Positions 25,830 to 34,886 of a stretch of 64,000 nucleotides of DNA are shown piece after piece; the first letter of the stretch is position 1; every line of letters starts with the position of its first letter. Position numbers and translations under genes: made by a program. The notes below the pieces were generated by a model that was not told where the DNA came from, searched no databases, and was given only the letters and a program-made list of their open reading frames with translations. Location: positions 80,560 to 144,559 of the forward strand of contig JAEWMB010000018.1 in assembly GCA_023457255.1 (NCBI GenBank). The letters are read 5' to 3'. This stretch comes from Bacillota bacterium. Lineage in GTDB: Bacteria > Bacillota > Clostridia > Lachnospirales > Lachnospiraceae.

Positions 25830-26495
25830 CTATTTTCTACTCTTATTTAACGATAAATAATTCATAAATGCAATCATAATAAATGATATTAGTACCAAAA
25901 TAATTACATAACGATAAGCAAGATTCAAATCACCTGCTGCCACTGCCGAATACACTGCCATAGGCAAAGTTCTTGTTTTACCTGCAATATTACCTGCTAT
26001 CATAGCCGTCGCTCCAAACTCTCCCAACCCTCTTGCAAAGGATAAGACAGCTCCGGATAAAATCCCTGGTAATGCATTCGGTAACAGTATCCTTCGAAAT
26101 ATCTTTCCTTCTGACATCCCAAGTGTTCTGGCTGCATAAACCAAATTAGTATCTACCAGTTCCAAGGCTCCTCTGGCGGAGCGGTACATCAATGGGAAAG
26201 AGAGGGTAACTGCTGCTAACACAGTAGCCCACCAGGTAAACGTAATCTTTAACGCAAATTGATTCAGTAAGAATTCTCCTACCGGGCGTTTCACACCAAA
26301 AATAGATAGAAGAAAAAATCCCGCTACCGTAGGCGGTAACACCATAGGTAGGGTAAAGATCCCATCGATAATAATTTTTAATCTTTCATTTCTCATAGCA
26401 TATACCATTTTCCCGGCAGCCAAGCCAAGAAAAAAAGTCATTACAATGCTAAGAGATGCTGTTTTTAAAGAAATCAAAATAGGTGAATAATCCAT
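25830..26495 (-). CDS. modB: Molybdate ABC transporter permease
   Basis: A 221-residue inner-membrane permease with about five hydrophobic segments. The cytoplasmic EAA loop reads AARTLGMSEGKIFRRILLPNALPGI, given here as ARTLGMSEGKIF then ILLPNALPGI, and couples to ModC. Length and motif match ModB. It begins 75 bases after modA and is followed by a strong hairpin before modC. Confidence 0.92.
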   Translation of the reverse strand: MDYSPILISLKTASLSIVMTFFLGLAAGKMVYAMRNERLKIIIDGIFTLPMVLPPTVAGFFLLSIFGVKRPVGEFLLNQFALKITFTWWATVLAAVTLSFPLMYRSARGALELVDTNLVYAARTLGMSEGKIFRRILLPNALPGILSGAVLSFARGLGEFGATAMIAGNIAGKTRTLPMAVYSAVAAGDLNLAYRYVIILVLISFIMIAFMNYLSLNKSRK

Positions 26496-26569
26496 GTTAA
26501 CTCCATTCTTCTGCCAAAGATAAGTGGTATGCCATTATACTTTGCTAACATTGGTTTTGTATGGAGTTC

Positions 26570-27433
26570 TTATTTAGCTAAGAATCCGTATTTTTCAAAT
26601 ACCGCTTTTGCCTCCCCGCTTTGAAGGAATTCAACATATAGTTTTGCTGCTTCTTTCTTTTGCGAAGCACTGACAATACCAATTGGGTATATAACAGGAG
26701 CTTTTAAAGTCCCATCCGGCGCATTGGCTACAACAACTACTTTGTCTGTGGTTGCTGCGTCTGTTGCATATACGACACCCGCATCTGCACTTCCTTCCGC
26801 AACCCAATTTAATACCTCCGTTACATTCGTGCCAAAACTTGCTTTTTCTTCTACCTTACTAAAAATTCCTAAATTATCAAAGATTTCTTTCGCATATTGA
26901 CCTGCAGGTACGCTAGCCGGGTCACCAATTGCAATCTGATCGGCGTTCAGTATATCATCAAAGCCGGTAACCTTTGATTCTACATTATTTGGTACAATAA
27001 GAACGACTTTATTTTCTAATAACTGAATAATGGTATCTTCCTCTATCATACGTTTCTCTTTTAAAGCATTCATCTGCTTCACAGCGGCAGATAGAAAAAC
27101 ATCTGCTTCCAATCCTTCTTCAATTTGAGTCTGAAGCTTACCCGAACTATCATAAGTACCCTCTACTGTAATCCATGAATGCTTGTCCTGAAACAAGGTC
27201 TTTAATTCTTCTAAGGATGGCTGCATACTAGCTGCTGCCGCTACTAAAATCGTTACTGGTTCTTGATTCTCTTCATTTTTGTTCGTTTCCTTGTTCCCTG
27301 GGTCTTCCGATTGATTGGTATTACCTGAATTATTACCATCCCCTTTCGAATCACCCTCGGACTTTTTTGCACAGCCCACTGCTAATATCATCATGCTGAT
27401 TACTAAAATAACACTTAAAATTCTCTTTTTCAT
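26570..27433 (-). CDS. modA: Molybdate-binding lipoprotein
   Basis: A 287-residue solute-binding lipoprotein. A signal peptide ends at the lipobox ILAVGC (lipidated C21), then a Gly/Ser/Asn/Glu-rich linker (about 25-50) leads to the ModA fold with VAAAASMQPSLEEL and the family pattern DVFLSAA. I start at ATG 27433 behind GGGAA; the longer frame would put extra residues before the signal peptide and overlap the upstream gene. It captures molybdate (possibly tungstate) outside the cell for ModBC. Confidence 0.92.
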   Translation of the reverse strand: MKKRILSVILVISMMILAVGCAKKSEGDSKGDGNNSGNTNQSEDPGNKETNKNEENQEPVTILVAAAASMQPSLEELKTLFQDKHSWITVEGTYDSSGKLQTQIEEGLEADVFLSAAVKQMNALKEKRMIEEDTIIQLLENKVVLIVPNNVESKVTGFDDILNADQIAIGDPASVPAGQYAKEIFDNLGIFSKVEEKASFGTNVTEVLNWVAEGSADAGVVYATDAATTDKVVVVANAPDGTLKAPVIYPIGIVSASQKKEAAKLYVEFLQSGEAKAVFEKYGFLAK

Positions 27434-27447
27434 TGTTTTTCCCTGAA

Positions 27448-28386
27448 CTACTCCATCTGTCTTGCGCATTCTGATGCAGAACCCTTTAATATCTTAAGTC
27501 CATGCTCCAGCTCTGATAAAATAACATCCATACTTTCCTTTACTGCCTTGGGACTTCCAGGCAGATTAATAATCAAGGTGCGGTTACGAAGTACAGAAAC
27601 ACCGCGGCTTAACATTGCCCGTTTGGTAATCTCCATAGAATAGGCACGAATCACCTCTGCAATTCCCGGCACATTTCTTGTTGCAACAGCTAAGGTTGCC
27701 TCAGGAGTAACATCTCTAAGTGATAATCCGGTTCCGCCTGTCGTTAAAATCAAATCCAACTGTCTTCCATCCGATAATCTTATCAATTCTCTTTCAATCC
27801 GAGACTGTTCGTCGGGTAAAATAAGAGACTCCACAACCTCATAGCCCTGCTCCTCTAATATGGATGCAAGCAGCGGCCCGCTTTTATCTTCTCTCTCTCC
27901 TTTAAATCCCTTATCACTTAAGGTAATCACAGCCGTTTGAAACGGTCTGTTTTTTGGCTCCAACATTCTCAACTCATCACCTACACAGATTGTTCCTGCT
28001 GAGATGACCTTCGCAAAAACACCCTCTCTTGGCATAATACAATCACCCATCTTATGATAAATCTGACAATGTGTATGACATTCCTTCCCTATCTGTGTCA
28101 TCTCAAGCACAACATCATTACACTGAAACCTTGTCCCTACCGGAAGATTTCTAAAATCAAAGCCTTCTACCACCAGATTCTCACCAAAGGCCCCAAAATC
28201 AATCTCGGCACCCCTGCTTCTGAATTCTTCGGTTTTTTCAAAGGATAATAAACTAATTTGCCTGTGCCATTTCCCGCCGTGCGCATCACCTGTTATCCCC
28301 CAGTCTATTGTAAAATCCGCTTTATCTATGCAATGCTTCTGTGTACCGCGACACTCGCTTATGCATATCGCTTTCACTATTCCCAT
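27448..28386 (-). CDS. MOSC domain / MogA-like molybdopterin adenylyltransferase fusion
   Basis: A 312-residue fusion. Residues 1 to about 145 form a MOSC domain (GITGDAHGGKWHRQISLLS, FGENLVVEGF, GKECHTHCQIY), which in other proteins carries sulfur for the Mo cofactor. Residues 150-312 form a MogA/MoaB domain (ITLSDKGFKGEREDKSGP, LTTGGTGLSLRDVTPEAT, NLPGSPKAV) that adenylylates molybdopterin. This arrangement is common in Clostridia. The start is ATG behind GGAGG, which lies inside the end of moaA, so the two genes are coupled. Confidence 0.9.
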   Translation of the reverse strand: MGIVKAICISECRGTQKHCIDKADFTIDWGITGDAHGGKWHRQISLLSFEKTEEFRSRGAEIDFGAFGENLVVEGFDFRNLPVGTRFQCNDVVLEMTQIGKECHTHCQIYHKMGDCIMPREGVFAKVISAGTICVGDELRMLEPKNRPFQTAVITLSDKGFKGEREDKSGPLLASILEEQGYEVVESLILPDEQSRIERELIRLSDGRQLDLILTTGGTGLSLRDVTPEATLAVATRNVPGIAEVIRAYSMEITKRAMLSRGVSVLRNRTLIINLPGSPKAVKESMDVILSELEHGLKILKGSASECARQME

Positions 28387-28391
28387 TTGCG

Positions 28392-29390
28392 TCAGCCTCC
28401 TATCTTAAACATTTCACTTTTTTCTATATGAGTTGACTCATTTAACTGATTATTAAAGTCCTGATTTTTCCTATTAAAGTTGTGTTCCAAGGGTTTCTTT
28501 TTAATTGCATTTGACAGCAGATTCGTCAATTCCTTGTCAGAAACACCACTTCGCATCGCTGCCATTAAGTCGATGCCATCACCAAAGCACAGACATGGTT
28601 TTAAAAAACCCCTGGAAGTCAGGCGTATACGATTACAGGCGGAACAAAATTTATGACTGATTGCATTAATAAATCCAATATTCCCCTTCCATTCATCAGA
28701 GGTAATATATTCCGCAGGACCAAACCCTCTTCTCTTTTTTTGGCTGGCTATATCCGGATACTTTTCTTCAATTTTACTTTTAATCTCTTCACCCTTTATC
28801 GGCTCATATTCTTTTCCATAGCCGATTGGCATCATTTCTATAAAACGCACATCCACAGGTAATTTAACTGCTAAATCTGCGATATCCATAAGTTCCTCTT
28901 CATTTACACCCTTTTGCGGGACGCAATTGATTTTTGCAGGAATGCCCGATTCTATTAACTTCTGCAATCCATTCCATACTTTATAATATTCCTCACGTCC
29001 GGTAATTTTCTTAAAAGTATCTGGATTTAATGTATCCAGGCTGACATTAATACCATCCAGCGGTATCCTGGCTAATTCCTCTATATATTCTTCTAAAAGC
29101 ACTCCATTTGTCGTTAAAGTAACATATTCTATCCCAGGGATTGCTTTGATCTCTGCGATTAATTTTACTGCATCTTTGCGTACCAGGGGTTCTCCGCCGG
29201 TAATTTTTATCTTTCGGATTCCCAGTGAGGAAGCGCTGCGGCAAACTCGAAGAATTTCTTCATAAGTTAATATCGATTCATGCTCTAGCTTTTCAATATC
29301 TACCGGCATACAATAGGTACATCGTAAATTACATCGATCTGTAATTGAAATTCTCATATAATCAATTGATCTTGCATATTGGTCCTTCAT
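28392..29390 (-). CDS. moaA: GTP 3',8-cyclase, molybdopterin biosynthesis
   Basis: A 332-residue radical SAM enzyme that starts molybdopterin synthesis from GTP together with MoaC. The radical SAM cluster motif is CNLRCTYC near residues 20-27, the second cluster comes from CSACNRIRLTSRG and the following CLCF, and the protein ends in the diagnostic Gly-Gly (FKIGG). Overlap of its end with the ribosome binding site of the MOSC-Mog gene indicates an operon. Confidence 0.95.
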   Translation of the reverse strand: MKDQYARSIDYMRISITDRCNLRCTYCMPVDIEKLEHESILTYEEILRVCRSASSLGIRKIKITGGEPLVRKDAVKLIAEIKAIPGIEYVTLTTNGVLLEEYIEELARIPLDGINVSLDTLNPDTFKKITGREEYYKVWNGLQKLIESGIPAKINCVPQKGVNEEELMDIADLAVKLPVDVRFIEMMPIGYGKEYEPIKGEEIKSKIEEKYPDIASQKKRRGFGPAEYITSDEWKGNIGFINAISHKFCSACNRIRLTSRGFLKPCLCFGDGIDLMAAMRSGVSDKELTNLLSNAIKKKPLEHNFNRKNQDFNNQLNESTHIEKSEMFKIGG

Positions 29391-29439
29391 TTTAGCCTCT
29401 ATTCCGGCACATTAGCCCCTTTTATATCATGCCTGACAA

Positions 29440-29934
29440 TTACGTATTGCAGGCGGAAACTTTTCGGTGATTAAAATATCCGCTTTTACCGCCTTTTTTT
29501 TCAGCAAGATAAATAGCCCCTATCTCCATCGTTTTATCAATGGCTTTGCACATATCATATATCGTTAATAAGGCTACGCTAACTCCAGTCATGGCCTCCA
29601 TTTCCACACCAGTTTTTCCTGAAACCTTTACAGTACAAACCGTTTCAATTTCGGAACTGTCTTCCAGCATGATAAACTCTATGGATACCTTGGTTAGATT
29701 TAGCAGGTGGCACAATGGTATCAATTCCGAGGTCTTCTTTGCTCCCATAATTCCTGCAATTCTGGCAACTCCAAGAACATCTCCTTTTTTAGCCGTACCA
29801 TGCTTCACCGCATCGAAGCATTCTTTGCTAACTTTAATTCTCCCTATGGCAACAGCTTCTCGTTCTGTGATTTGTTTCTCACCTACATCAACCATTACTG
29901 CATTACCATTCTGATCAAAATGAGTAAAGTCCAT
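29440..29934 (-). CDS. moaC: Cyclic pyranopterin monophosphate synthase
   Basis: A 164-residue MoaC, partner of MoaA. Conserved features are MVDVGEK, the KGDVLGVARIAGIMGAKKT segment (shown here as two halves: KGDVLGVARIAG and IMGAKKT), IPLCHLL, and EMEAMTGVSVALLTIYDM with its catalytic lysine shortly after. I choose ATG 29934 behind GGAG; the longer frame to 30027 runs into the end of the upstream MoeA-like gene. Confidence 0.95.
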   Translation of the reverse strand: MDFTHFDQNGNAVMVDVGEKQITEREAVAIGRIKVSKECFDAVKHGTAKKGDVLGVARIAGIMGAKKTSELIPLCHLLNLTKVSIEFIMLEDSSEIETVCTVKVSGKTGVEMEAMTGVSVALLTIYDMCKAIDKTMEIGAIYLAEKKGGKSGYFNHRKVSACNT

Positions 29935-29959
29935 CGTTTTCTCCAATCTATTTTGTACA

Positions 29960-30985
29960 CTACCAGCCCCTGCCAAATCCGCAATTAGGGAAGGTGCAGA
30001 TGTCGCAGGACAAGCAAAGACCACCATGTCCTAATTTTGATATTTCTTCATAAGTAATTCTCTCTCCGGCCATCAGCCTTGGCAGCATCAAATCAAAGAT
30101 GGTTCGCTTGGAATACATAACACAGCCAGGAAGTCCGATGACTGGAATATCCCCTTGATAGTAAGATAGCAGGAACATAGCTCCCGGTAATACCGGTGCA
30201 CCATAAGTTATGATTTCTGCACCTGTATTTTTGATTGCCAGAGGTGTTTTATCATCCGGATCAACACTCATTCCGCCGGTACAGATAACAAAATCGGCTC
30301 CTCTATTAATTAGGCTTACAATAGCTTCTGTTATTTTTTCATGATCATCGTTTAGTATCACATGTTCTATTAACTCTGTACTATATTCCTTTAGTTTATT
30401 TAAAATAACCGGTGTAAACTCATCCTTAATTCTTCCGTAAAATACCTCATTCCCGGTGGTAATAATTCCAACCTTTTTATGGAGAAAGGGCTTTACTTCA
30501 AGTATCTTTTCCTCCCCTGCCAGTTTTTCTGCTCTCTCCATTTTTTCTTCTTCTATGATAAGCGGTATAATCCTGGTACCTGCCAGTTTATCTCCTTGCT
30601 TTACCGGAAAATTACCGTGCCTGGTCGCAATCATCATCTCCCCCAGGAAGTTAATCTTATTCAACAGTTCTGTCTTTACTTTGAAAAGCCCGTCACACTC
30701 CGCATAGAGATCGATTTTTCCCTCTTTCACACCGCTTCTTTCAATATGGTCACCCTTGCAGATAGAACATAGGATTTCTGCACCTTCATTCTCATGGAGC
30801 ATTCCTTCTTCTTTTTCCCATATATACAGATGATCTTTCCCTATCGATAATAAGACCGGTATATCCTCCTTTGTTACAACATGTCCTTTACGAAAGATAG
30901 CATCCTTTGTTACCCCTTTTATAATTTGAGTCATATCATGACATAATACATGTCCAACTGCATCTTCTGTCTTGATTAATTTCAT
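29960..30985 (-). CDS. MoeA-like molybdopterin-binding protein with cysteine-rich tail
   Basis: A 341-residue protein with the molybdopterin-binding fold of MoeA/MogA in its C-terminal half (VGIITTGNEVFYGRIKD, VICTGGMSVDPDDKTP, IPVIGLPGCVMY). The N-terminal half (residues 1-150) is unlike full MoeA domains I and II. The last 25 residues form a cysteine-rich tail, GLCLSCDICTFPNCGFGRG, that could bind a metal or Fe-S cluster. The start is ATG 30985 behind GGAGG. It is the first structural gene after the LysR regulator. It could replace MoeA for molybdate insertion or act as a cofactor carrier; I cannot tell. Confidence 0.82.
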   Translation of the reverse strand: MKLIKTEDAVGHVLCHDMTQIIKGVTKDAIFRKGHVVTKEDIPVLLSIGKDHLYIWEKEEGMLHENEGAEILCSICKGDHIERSGVKEGKIDLYAECDGLFKVKTELLNKINFLGEMMIATRHGNFPVKQGDKLAGTRIIPLIIEEEKMERAEKLAGEEKILEVKPFLHKKVGIITTGNEVFYGRIKDEFTPVILNKLKEYSTELIEHVILNDDHEKITEAIVSLINRGADFVICTGGMSVDPDDKTPLAIKNTGAEIITYGAPVLPGAMFLLSYYQGDIPVIGLPGCVMYSKRTIFDLMLPRLMAGERITYEEISKLGHGGLCLSCDICTFPNCGFGRGW

Positions 30986-31034
30986 ATAGCTTGCCTCCAT
31001 TTCATCTTCATCGCACACAAATGTGCATAAAAAG

Positions 31035-31060
31035 TTTGTGCCATGGATTCCCGGCACAAA
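31035..31060. repeat. Small hairpin upstream of the MoeA-like gene
   Basis: TTTGTGCC-N10-GGCACAAA is a perfect 8-bp inverted repeat in the leader between the LysR stop and the MoeA-like start. It shows none of the conserved blocks of a Mo-cofactor riboswitch that I can recognise. Confidence 0.5.
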
Positions 31061-31113
31061 GCTTCCTGATTTCTATATACAATTCCCTGCATGCAGATGA
31101 CCAGTGAGAATTG

Positions 31114-32010
31114 CTAAATATAAAACTGACAGCAAAATTCAATGAATTTTTTTGCCAGTCGATCTAATTTCTTGCGCTTTGCATATACAATATAAAGACT
31201 TCTTTTTACTTCTTCCTCCATTGGTTCATATAGCAGAATTTTTCCATCCTCAACATAATCTTGTGCCGCTTTCTTCGACATAATGGTTATCCCCATGCCT
31301 CTGCTGACTGATTTTTTTATAATTTCCTGATCATTGATCAAGGCTACTACGTTTAGTTTCTGTATATCAATATTTCTTGATTCTAAAAACCGTTCCGCAG
31401 TTTTCTTTGTACCAGAGCCATTCTCCCTTAAAATGATAGGCTCTTTCATTAAGTCCTCAAAAGAACAATTTCCTTCCAACAGCTCTTGATAGTGTCTTTC
31501 ATTTGGAGTAACTATAACCAATTTATCCTCATAAAAAGGGATATAACGTAATCTGTCATCCTTGATTTTCATACCCACAAAACCAATAACCGCCCTATGT
31601 TTTAATATCTCTCCGGTTACATGTTCGCTATCCCCTTGATTTATGATGAAACGTACGTTCTCCTGTTGTTTTTGAAACGCATGAATCAATTCCGGTAATA
31701 TATATTGAGATGGAATAGTAGAACCTGCTATATCAATTCTTTGCTCTTCTTTTCTCTCTCTTCCAAAGCCTTGATATAATTCCTCCTTGATTGCCAAGAT
31801 CTCCTTTGCATATTCATACAATCGTTCTCCATCTACGGTAGTCTGCACATTTTTCGTAGTACGATCCAAGAATTTTAAATTAAACTCTTTCTCCAATGAT
31901 ACAATATGGGAACTCACAGTTGGTTGAGTAAGATATAGTTTTTGCGCTGCTTTTGAAAAACTTTGCAATTCCACAACATTAACAAATGCTTCTAGCTGCT
32001 TTAATTCCAT
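31114..32010 (-). CDS. LysR family regulator, probably for Se/Mo metabolism genes
   Basis: A 298-residue LysR-type regulator: N-terminal winged helix-turn-helix (residues 1-60; SFSKAAQKLYLTQPTVSSHI), then a two-lobe effector domain (about 90-290). It leads the molybdopterin operon and is divergent from the C_GCAxxG_C_C gene. Similar LysR proteins occur next to selenium-metabolism genes in Clostridia, so the same role is likely here, as inference. A palindromic T-N11-A-type site (32080-32102) sits next to its promoter. Confidence 0.88.
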   Translation of the reverse strand: MELKQLEAFVNVVELQSFSKAAQKLYLTQPTVSSHIVSLEKEFNLKFLDRTTKNVQTTVDGERLYEYAKEILAIKEELYQGFGRERKEEQRIDIAGSTIPSQYILPELIHAFQKQQENVRFIINQGDSEHVTGEILKHRAVIGFVGMKIKDDRLRYIPFYEDKLVIVTPNERHYQELLEGNCSFEDLMKEPIILRENGSGTKKTAERFLESRNIDIQKLNVVALINDQEIIKKSVSRGMGITIMSKKAAQDYVEDGKILLYEPMEEEVKRSLYIVYAKRKKLDRLAKKFIEFCCQFYI

Positions 32011-32047
32011 ATAATGTACCCACTTTCAGTCAATAGTCGACGCTATC

Positions 32048-32102
32048 AATATAACATACCCAATTGCCAGAATCAATTCATTTATAGATTTTTTCTATAA
32101 AT
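32048..32102 (-). promoter_or_regulatory. LysR promoter with adjacent palindromic operator
   Basis: On the minus strand TTGATT (32071-32076) and TATATT (32048-32053) are spaced by 17 bases, about 40 bases before the LysR start. Just upstream is a perfect palindrome ATTTATAGA-TTTTT-TCTATAAAT (32080-32102), a classic LysR-type box usable for autoregulation and for the divergent gene. A second inverted repeat TTGATA-N9-TATCAA lies further upstream near 32167-32187. Confidence 0.65.
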
Positions 32103-32288
32103 ATTTTTGTAGCATATAGATTATGAATTTTACCAAAGCATACATCTATGCTAGAATTCTTATACATTGATATATTTTAAGTATCAATAGTATGAATTTT
32201 TGTCCTATCTACAAAGATAAATGAAATATGCATTGTAAAGTATACTAGTACATTTGACTGGTAAGCAAAGGAATGAGAGGTTTATTAA

Positions 32289-32762
32289 ATGAATACAAAA
32301 CAAGAACAGTATGTTGAAACAATAAGAAAAACAGCAGAGGATTATTTTAGCAAAGGTGAATTCTTCTGTTCCGAATCAGTTGTAAAAACAATCAACGATG
32401 CCTTAGGAAAGCCATATCCGGATGAGGTAGTAAAGTTAGCTTCCGGTTTCCCTATTGGACTTGGCAAAGCCCAGTGTTTATGCGGTGCCGTATCAGGCGG
32501 AGAAATGGCACTTGGAATGATCTACGGCAGAGTGCATGGTGAATCAATGAATCCCAAAATGCTTGAATTAGCCAAAGCACTTCATGATTATATCAAAGAA
32601 GAATACCATTCTTTATGCTGCCGTGTAATCACCCGCCAATGGAGCGGGGATAACTTCCAATCCCCGGAAAGAAAGCAGCATTGCGTCGCAATTACCGGTA
32701 AGGTTGCCCAATGGGTCGCTGCACAATTTATTGAAGATGGCATAATTAACGTGGAAGAATAA
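32289..32762 (+). CDS. C_GCAxxG_C_C family redox protein
   Basis: A 157-residue protein of the C_GCAxxG_C_C (split-Cys redox) family. CSESV, AQCLCGAVSGGEMALG and the later SLCC pair supply the conserved cysteines. Such proteins are thought to be small redox or metal-binding proteins; function is unproven. It is divergent from the LysR gene and 15 bases before the TDT transporter gene, so it may belong to the same selenium/molybdenum regulon. The ATG follows GAATGAGAGG. Confidence 0.8.
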   Translation: MNTKQEQYVETIRKTAEDYFSKGEFFCSESVVKTINDALGKPYPDEVVKLASGFPIGLGKAQCLCGAVSGGEMALGMIYGRVHGESMNPKMLELAKALHDYIKEEYHSLCCRVITRQWSGDNFQSPERKQHCVAITGKVAQWVAAQFIEDGIINVEE

Positions 32763-32777
32763 AGACGGAGGAATCGT

Positions 32778-33701
32778 ATGAATCACTTATTAAAGAAAAT
32801 TCCGATGCCTATTACAGGACTTATGCTTAGCCTTGCTGCGCTGGGTAATTTAGTTCAATCTTATGGTGAAACATATCGAACCATATTGGGCGGACTATCC
32901 TTTGTGATTTTTATCATTGCGACAATAAAGTTCGTGTGTGATTTTTCAGGACTAAAAAAAGATTTATCCACACCGGTGGGTGCTTCTATTTTTCCAACCT
33001 ATACTATGGGTGCAATGCTGTTAGCAACTTATGTAAAGCCATATCATCAGGGTGCTGCATTTGGCTTTTGGACCGCTGCTATCACGCTTCATATTATTCT
33101 CATTATTTACTTTACACTTAAATTTGTGAAGCACTTTAATATGATGGAAGTATTCCCAAGCTGGTTTATTGTATACGTCGGTATCGCTGTTGCTGCCGTT
33201 ACCGGTAAAGCCTTTTCTCCTGCGGTTGGACAATGGAGCTTCGGATTTGCACTCCTTAGTTATTTAATTTTAATTCCTATTATAGGAAAACGTGTACTAT
33301 GGATAAAGAAAATTCCGGAGCCGGCACTGCCAACCCTGATCATCTTCTCTGCCCCTGGTTCCTTATGCTTAGCCGGATACATAAATTCTTTTGAGACAAA
33401 GCATATGTTACTATTGGGATTTTTATTACTGCTCTCGCAAGTCATATATCTTTTAGCAGTCATAAAATTAGCACAATTGCTTCAATTAAAGTTTTATCCT
33501 AGTTATTCGGGATTTACGTTTCCATTAGTAATCTCTGCCATCGCTTTAAAATCGAGTAATGCTTTTCTGATAAATCAGGGCTATTCTACCGGCTTTTTAT
33601 CAATTTTGGTAAAAATAGAAGAAATCATCGCTGTTTGTATTGTTTTCTATGTTTTAATACGTTATTTATGCCATATTGTAAAACATAATAAGACAGCTTA
33701 A
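32778..33701 (+). CDS. TDT family transporter (TehA / C4-dicarboxylate type)
   Basis: A 307-residue protein with about ten hydrophobic helices and the TDT-family starts IPMPITGLMLSLAALGNL and YGETYRTILGG. Family members export or conduct monovalent anions and dicarboxylates, and one gives tellurite resistance. The substrate here is unknown. Tight spacing with the redox gene upstream suggests one transcript; a selenium- or sulfur-oxyanion role would fit the region but is only inference. Confidence 0.85.
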   Translation: MNHLLKKIPMPITGLMLSLAALGNLVQSYGETYRTILGGLSFVIFIIATIKFVCDFSGLKKDLSTPVGASIFPTYTMGAMLLATYVKPYHQGAAFGFWTAAITLHIILIIYFTLKFVKHFNMMEVFPSWFIVYVGIAVAAVTGKAFSPAVGQWSFGFALLSYLILIPIIGKRVLWIKKIPEPALPTLIIFSAPGSLCLAGYINSFETKHMLLLGFLLLLSQVIYLLAVIKLAQLLQLKFYPSYSGFTFPLVISAIALKSSNAFLINQGYSTGFLSILVKIEEIIAVCIVFYVLIRYLCHIVKHNKTA

Positions 33702-33756
33702 TTCCGCCCTTTCGCAAATAAAAGCTGGAAAGGGAGCGCTGCAAAATAGCCGATTA

Positions 33757-33801
33757 GTTAGAAGCCGTCAAGGTTAAATACCAACCTTGGCGGCTTCTAA
33801 C
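33757..33801. terminator. Long hairpin between convergent genes, possible terminator
   Basis: GTTAGAAGCCGTCAAGGTT pairs with AACCTTGGCGGCTTCTAAC over 19 bases with one mismatch. It sits between the convergent transporter and dehydrogenase genes, touching the latter's stop. Neither strand has a proper T run. Confidence 0.55.
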
Positions 33802-34761
33802 TTACAATATCTGATTCACAGGCCAAGATGGCTTTTTCCCGCTAAGAACTTCATCAATGCCAATTGCCGCATCCAAACTCATCCTTTCCATAGCCTCTTT
33901 CGTTAGTGCCGCGCTATGAGGGGTTACAATCACATTATCCAGACGAAACAACCTTGATAACGTCTCCTGAAAGGGCTCGTCTTCAAAAACATCCAGACCT
34001 GCTCCTGCTATCTTATGGTCCACTAGAGCATGGTATAAATCATCTTCGTTCACAATACCACCCCTTGCAGTATTGATTAAAACGGACTCCGGTTTCATCA
34101 GGAATAACTTTTTAGAATCTATAAAACCCTGTGTCTCTTTGTGAAATGGAATATGCAGTGAGAGAAAATCCGATTGCTTTATAAGTTCCTCTACCTCCTC
34201 CATTACAGTTATATAATAAGGAACAGCTTCTTTTTTTAGTCTACTTCCGTACGCAAGAACCTTCATCCCTAATCCTAATGCTGCTTTCTTAGCAACATTA
34301 CTTCCAATCCTCCCAAATCCTATAATACCCAGAGTCATACCTAAAACATCTCTGCCCGGCAGCTTATTTCTGATCTCATAGTTTCCCCGTCTTAACTCTC
34401 TATCTGAAATTATAAGATTCTTCGCACAAGCTAATAATAGCATTATAGTATGCTCTGCTACCGAATTAGCATTTGCTAACGGGGTATAACAAACCTGTAT
34501 GCCATGGGCAGCTGCAGCGGCAATATCTATATTGTCATAGCCAACTCCATGTCTTCCTATAACTTTTAAATGGGGTGCTGCAGAAAAAATCTCTTTCGGG
34601 CATGAAGCGGTACGGAGTAAAAGACCACTGCAATCACCAATATTGTTACGGATATTTTCCGTCGAACTATCCTGCAATATTCGCAGTTCGTATCCTTTTT
34701 CTTGTAAATAGTTTTTTCCTGATTTATCCACATCTTGTGGTATTAAAATAATCTGCTTCAT
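33802..34761 (-). CDS. D-2-hydroxyacid dehydrogenase (phosphoglycerate dehydrogenase-like)
   Basis: A 319-residue NAD-dependent dehydrogenase. The nucleotide motif is GFGRIGSNVAKKA (near 149-161); the catalytic triad is in NTARGG (Arg), VFEDEP (Glu) and VTPHSAAL (His). Length fits the short SerA-like and hydroxypyruvate reductase group without an ACT domain. Substrate is not determined; glyoxylate, hydroxypyruvate or a glycerate product of purine ring breakdown are possible. It lies alone between a hairpin and the carbonic anhydrase gene. Confidence 0.88.
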   Translation of the reverse strand: MKQIILIPQDVDKSGKNYLQEKGYELRILQDSSTENIRNNIGDCSGLLLRTASCPKEIFSAAPHLKVIGRHGVGYDNIDIAAAAAHGIQVCYTPLANANSVAEHTIMLLLACAKNLIISDRELRRGNYEIRNKLPGRDVLGMTLGIIGFGRIGSNVAKKAALGLGMKVLAYGSRLKKEAVPYYITVMEEVEELIKQSDFLSLHIPFHKETQGFIDSKKLFLMKPESVLINTARGGIVNEDDLYHALVDHKIAGAGLDVFEDEPFQETLSRLFRLDNVIVTPHSAALTKEAMERMSLDAAIGIDEVLSGKKPSWPVNQIL

Positions 34762-34886
34762 TCCGTGTCCTTTTGCTTCCTAATATTCTGACTTCTTTTT
34801 CCTCAGTCCATACTTTTCGCAGGGAAACCTAACGGAAGGGAAATTACATTCCCAGTTTTCATTTCTCTACCGTCCTTAACAATCAT

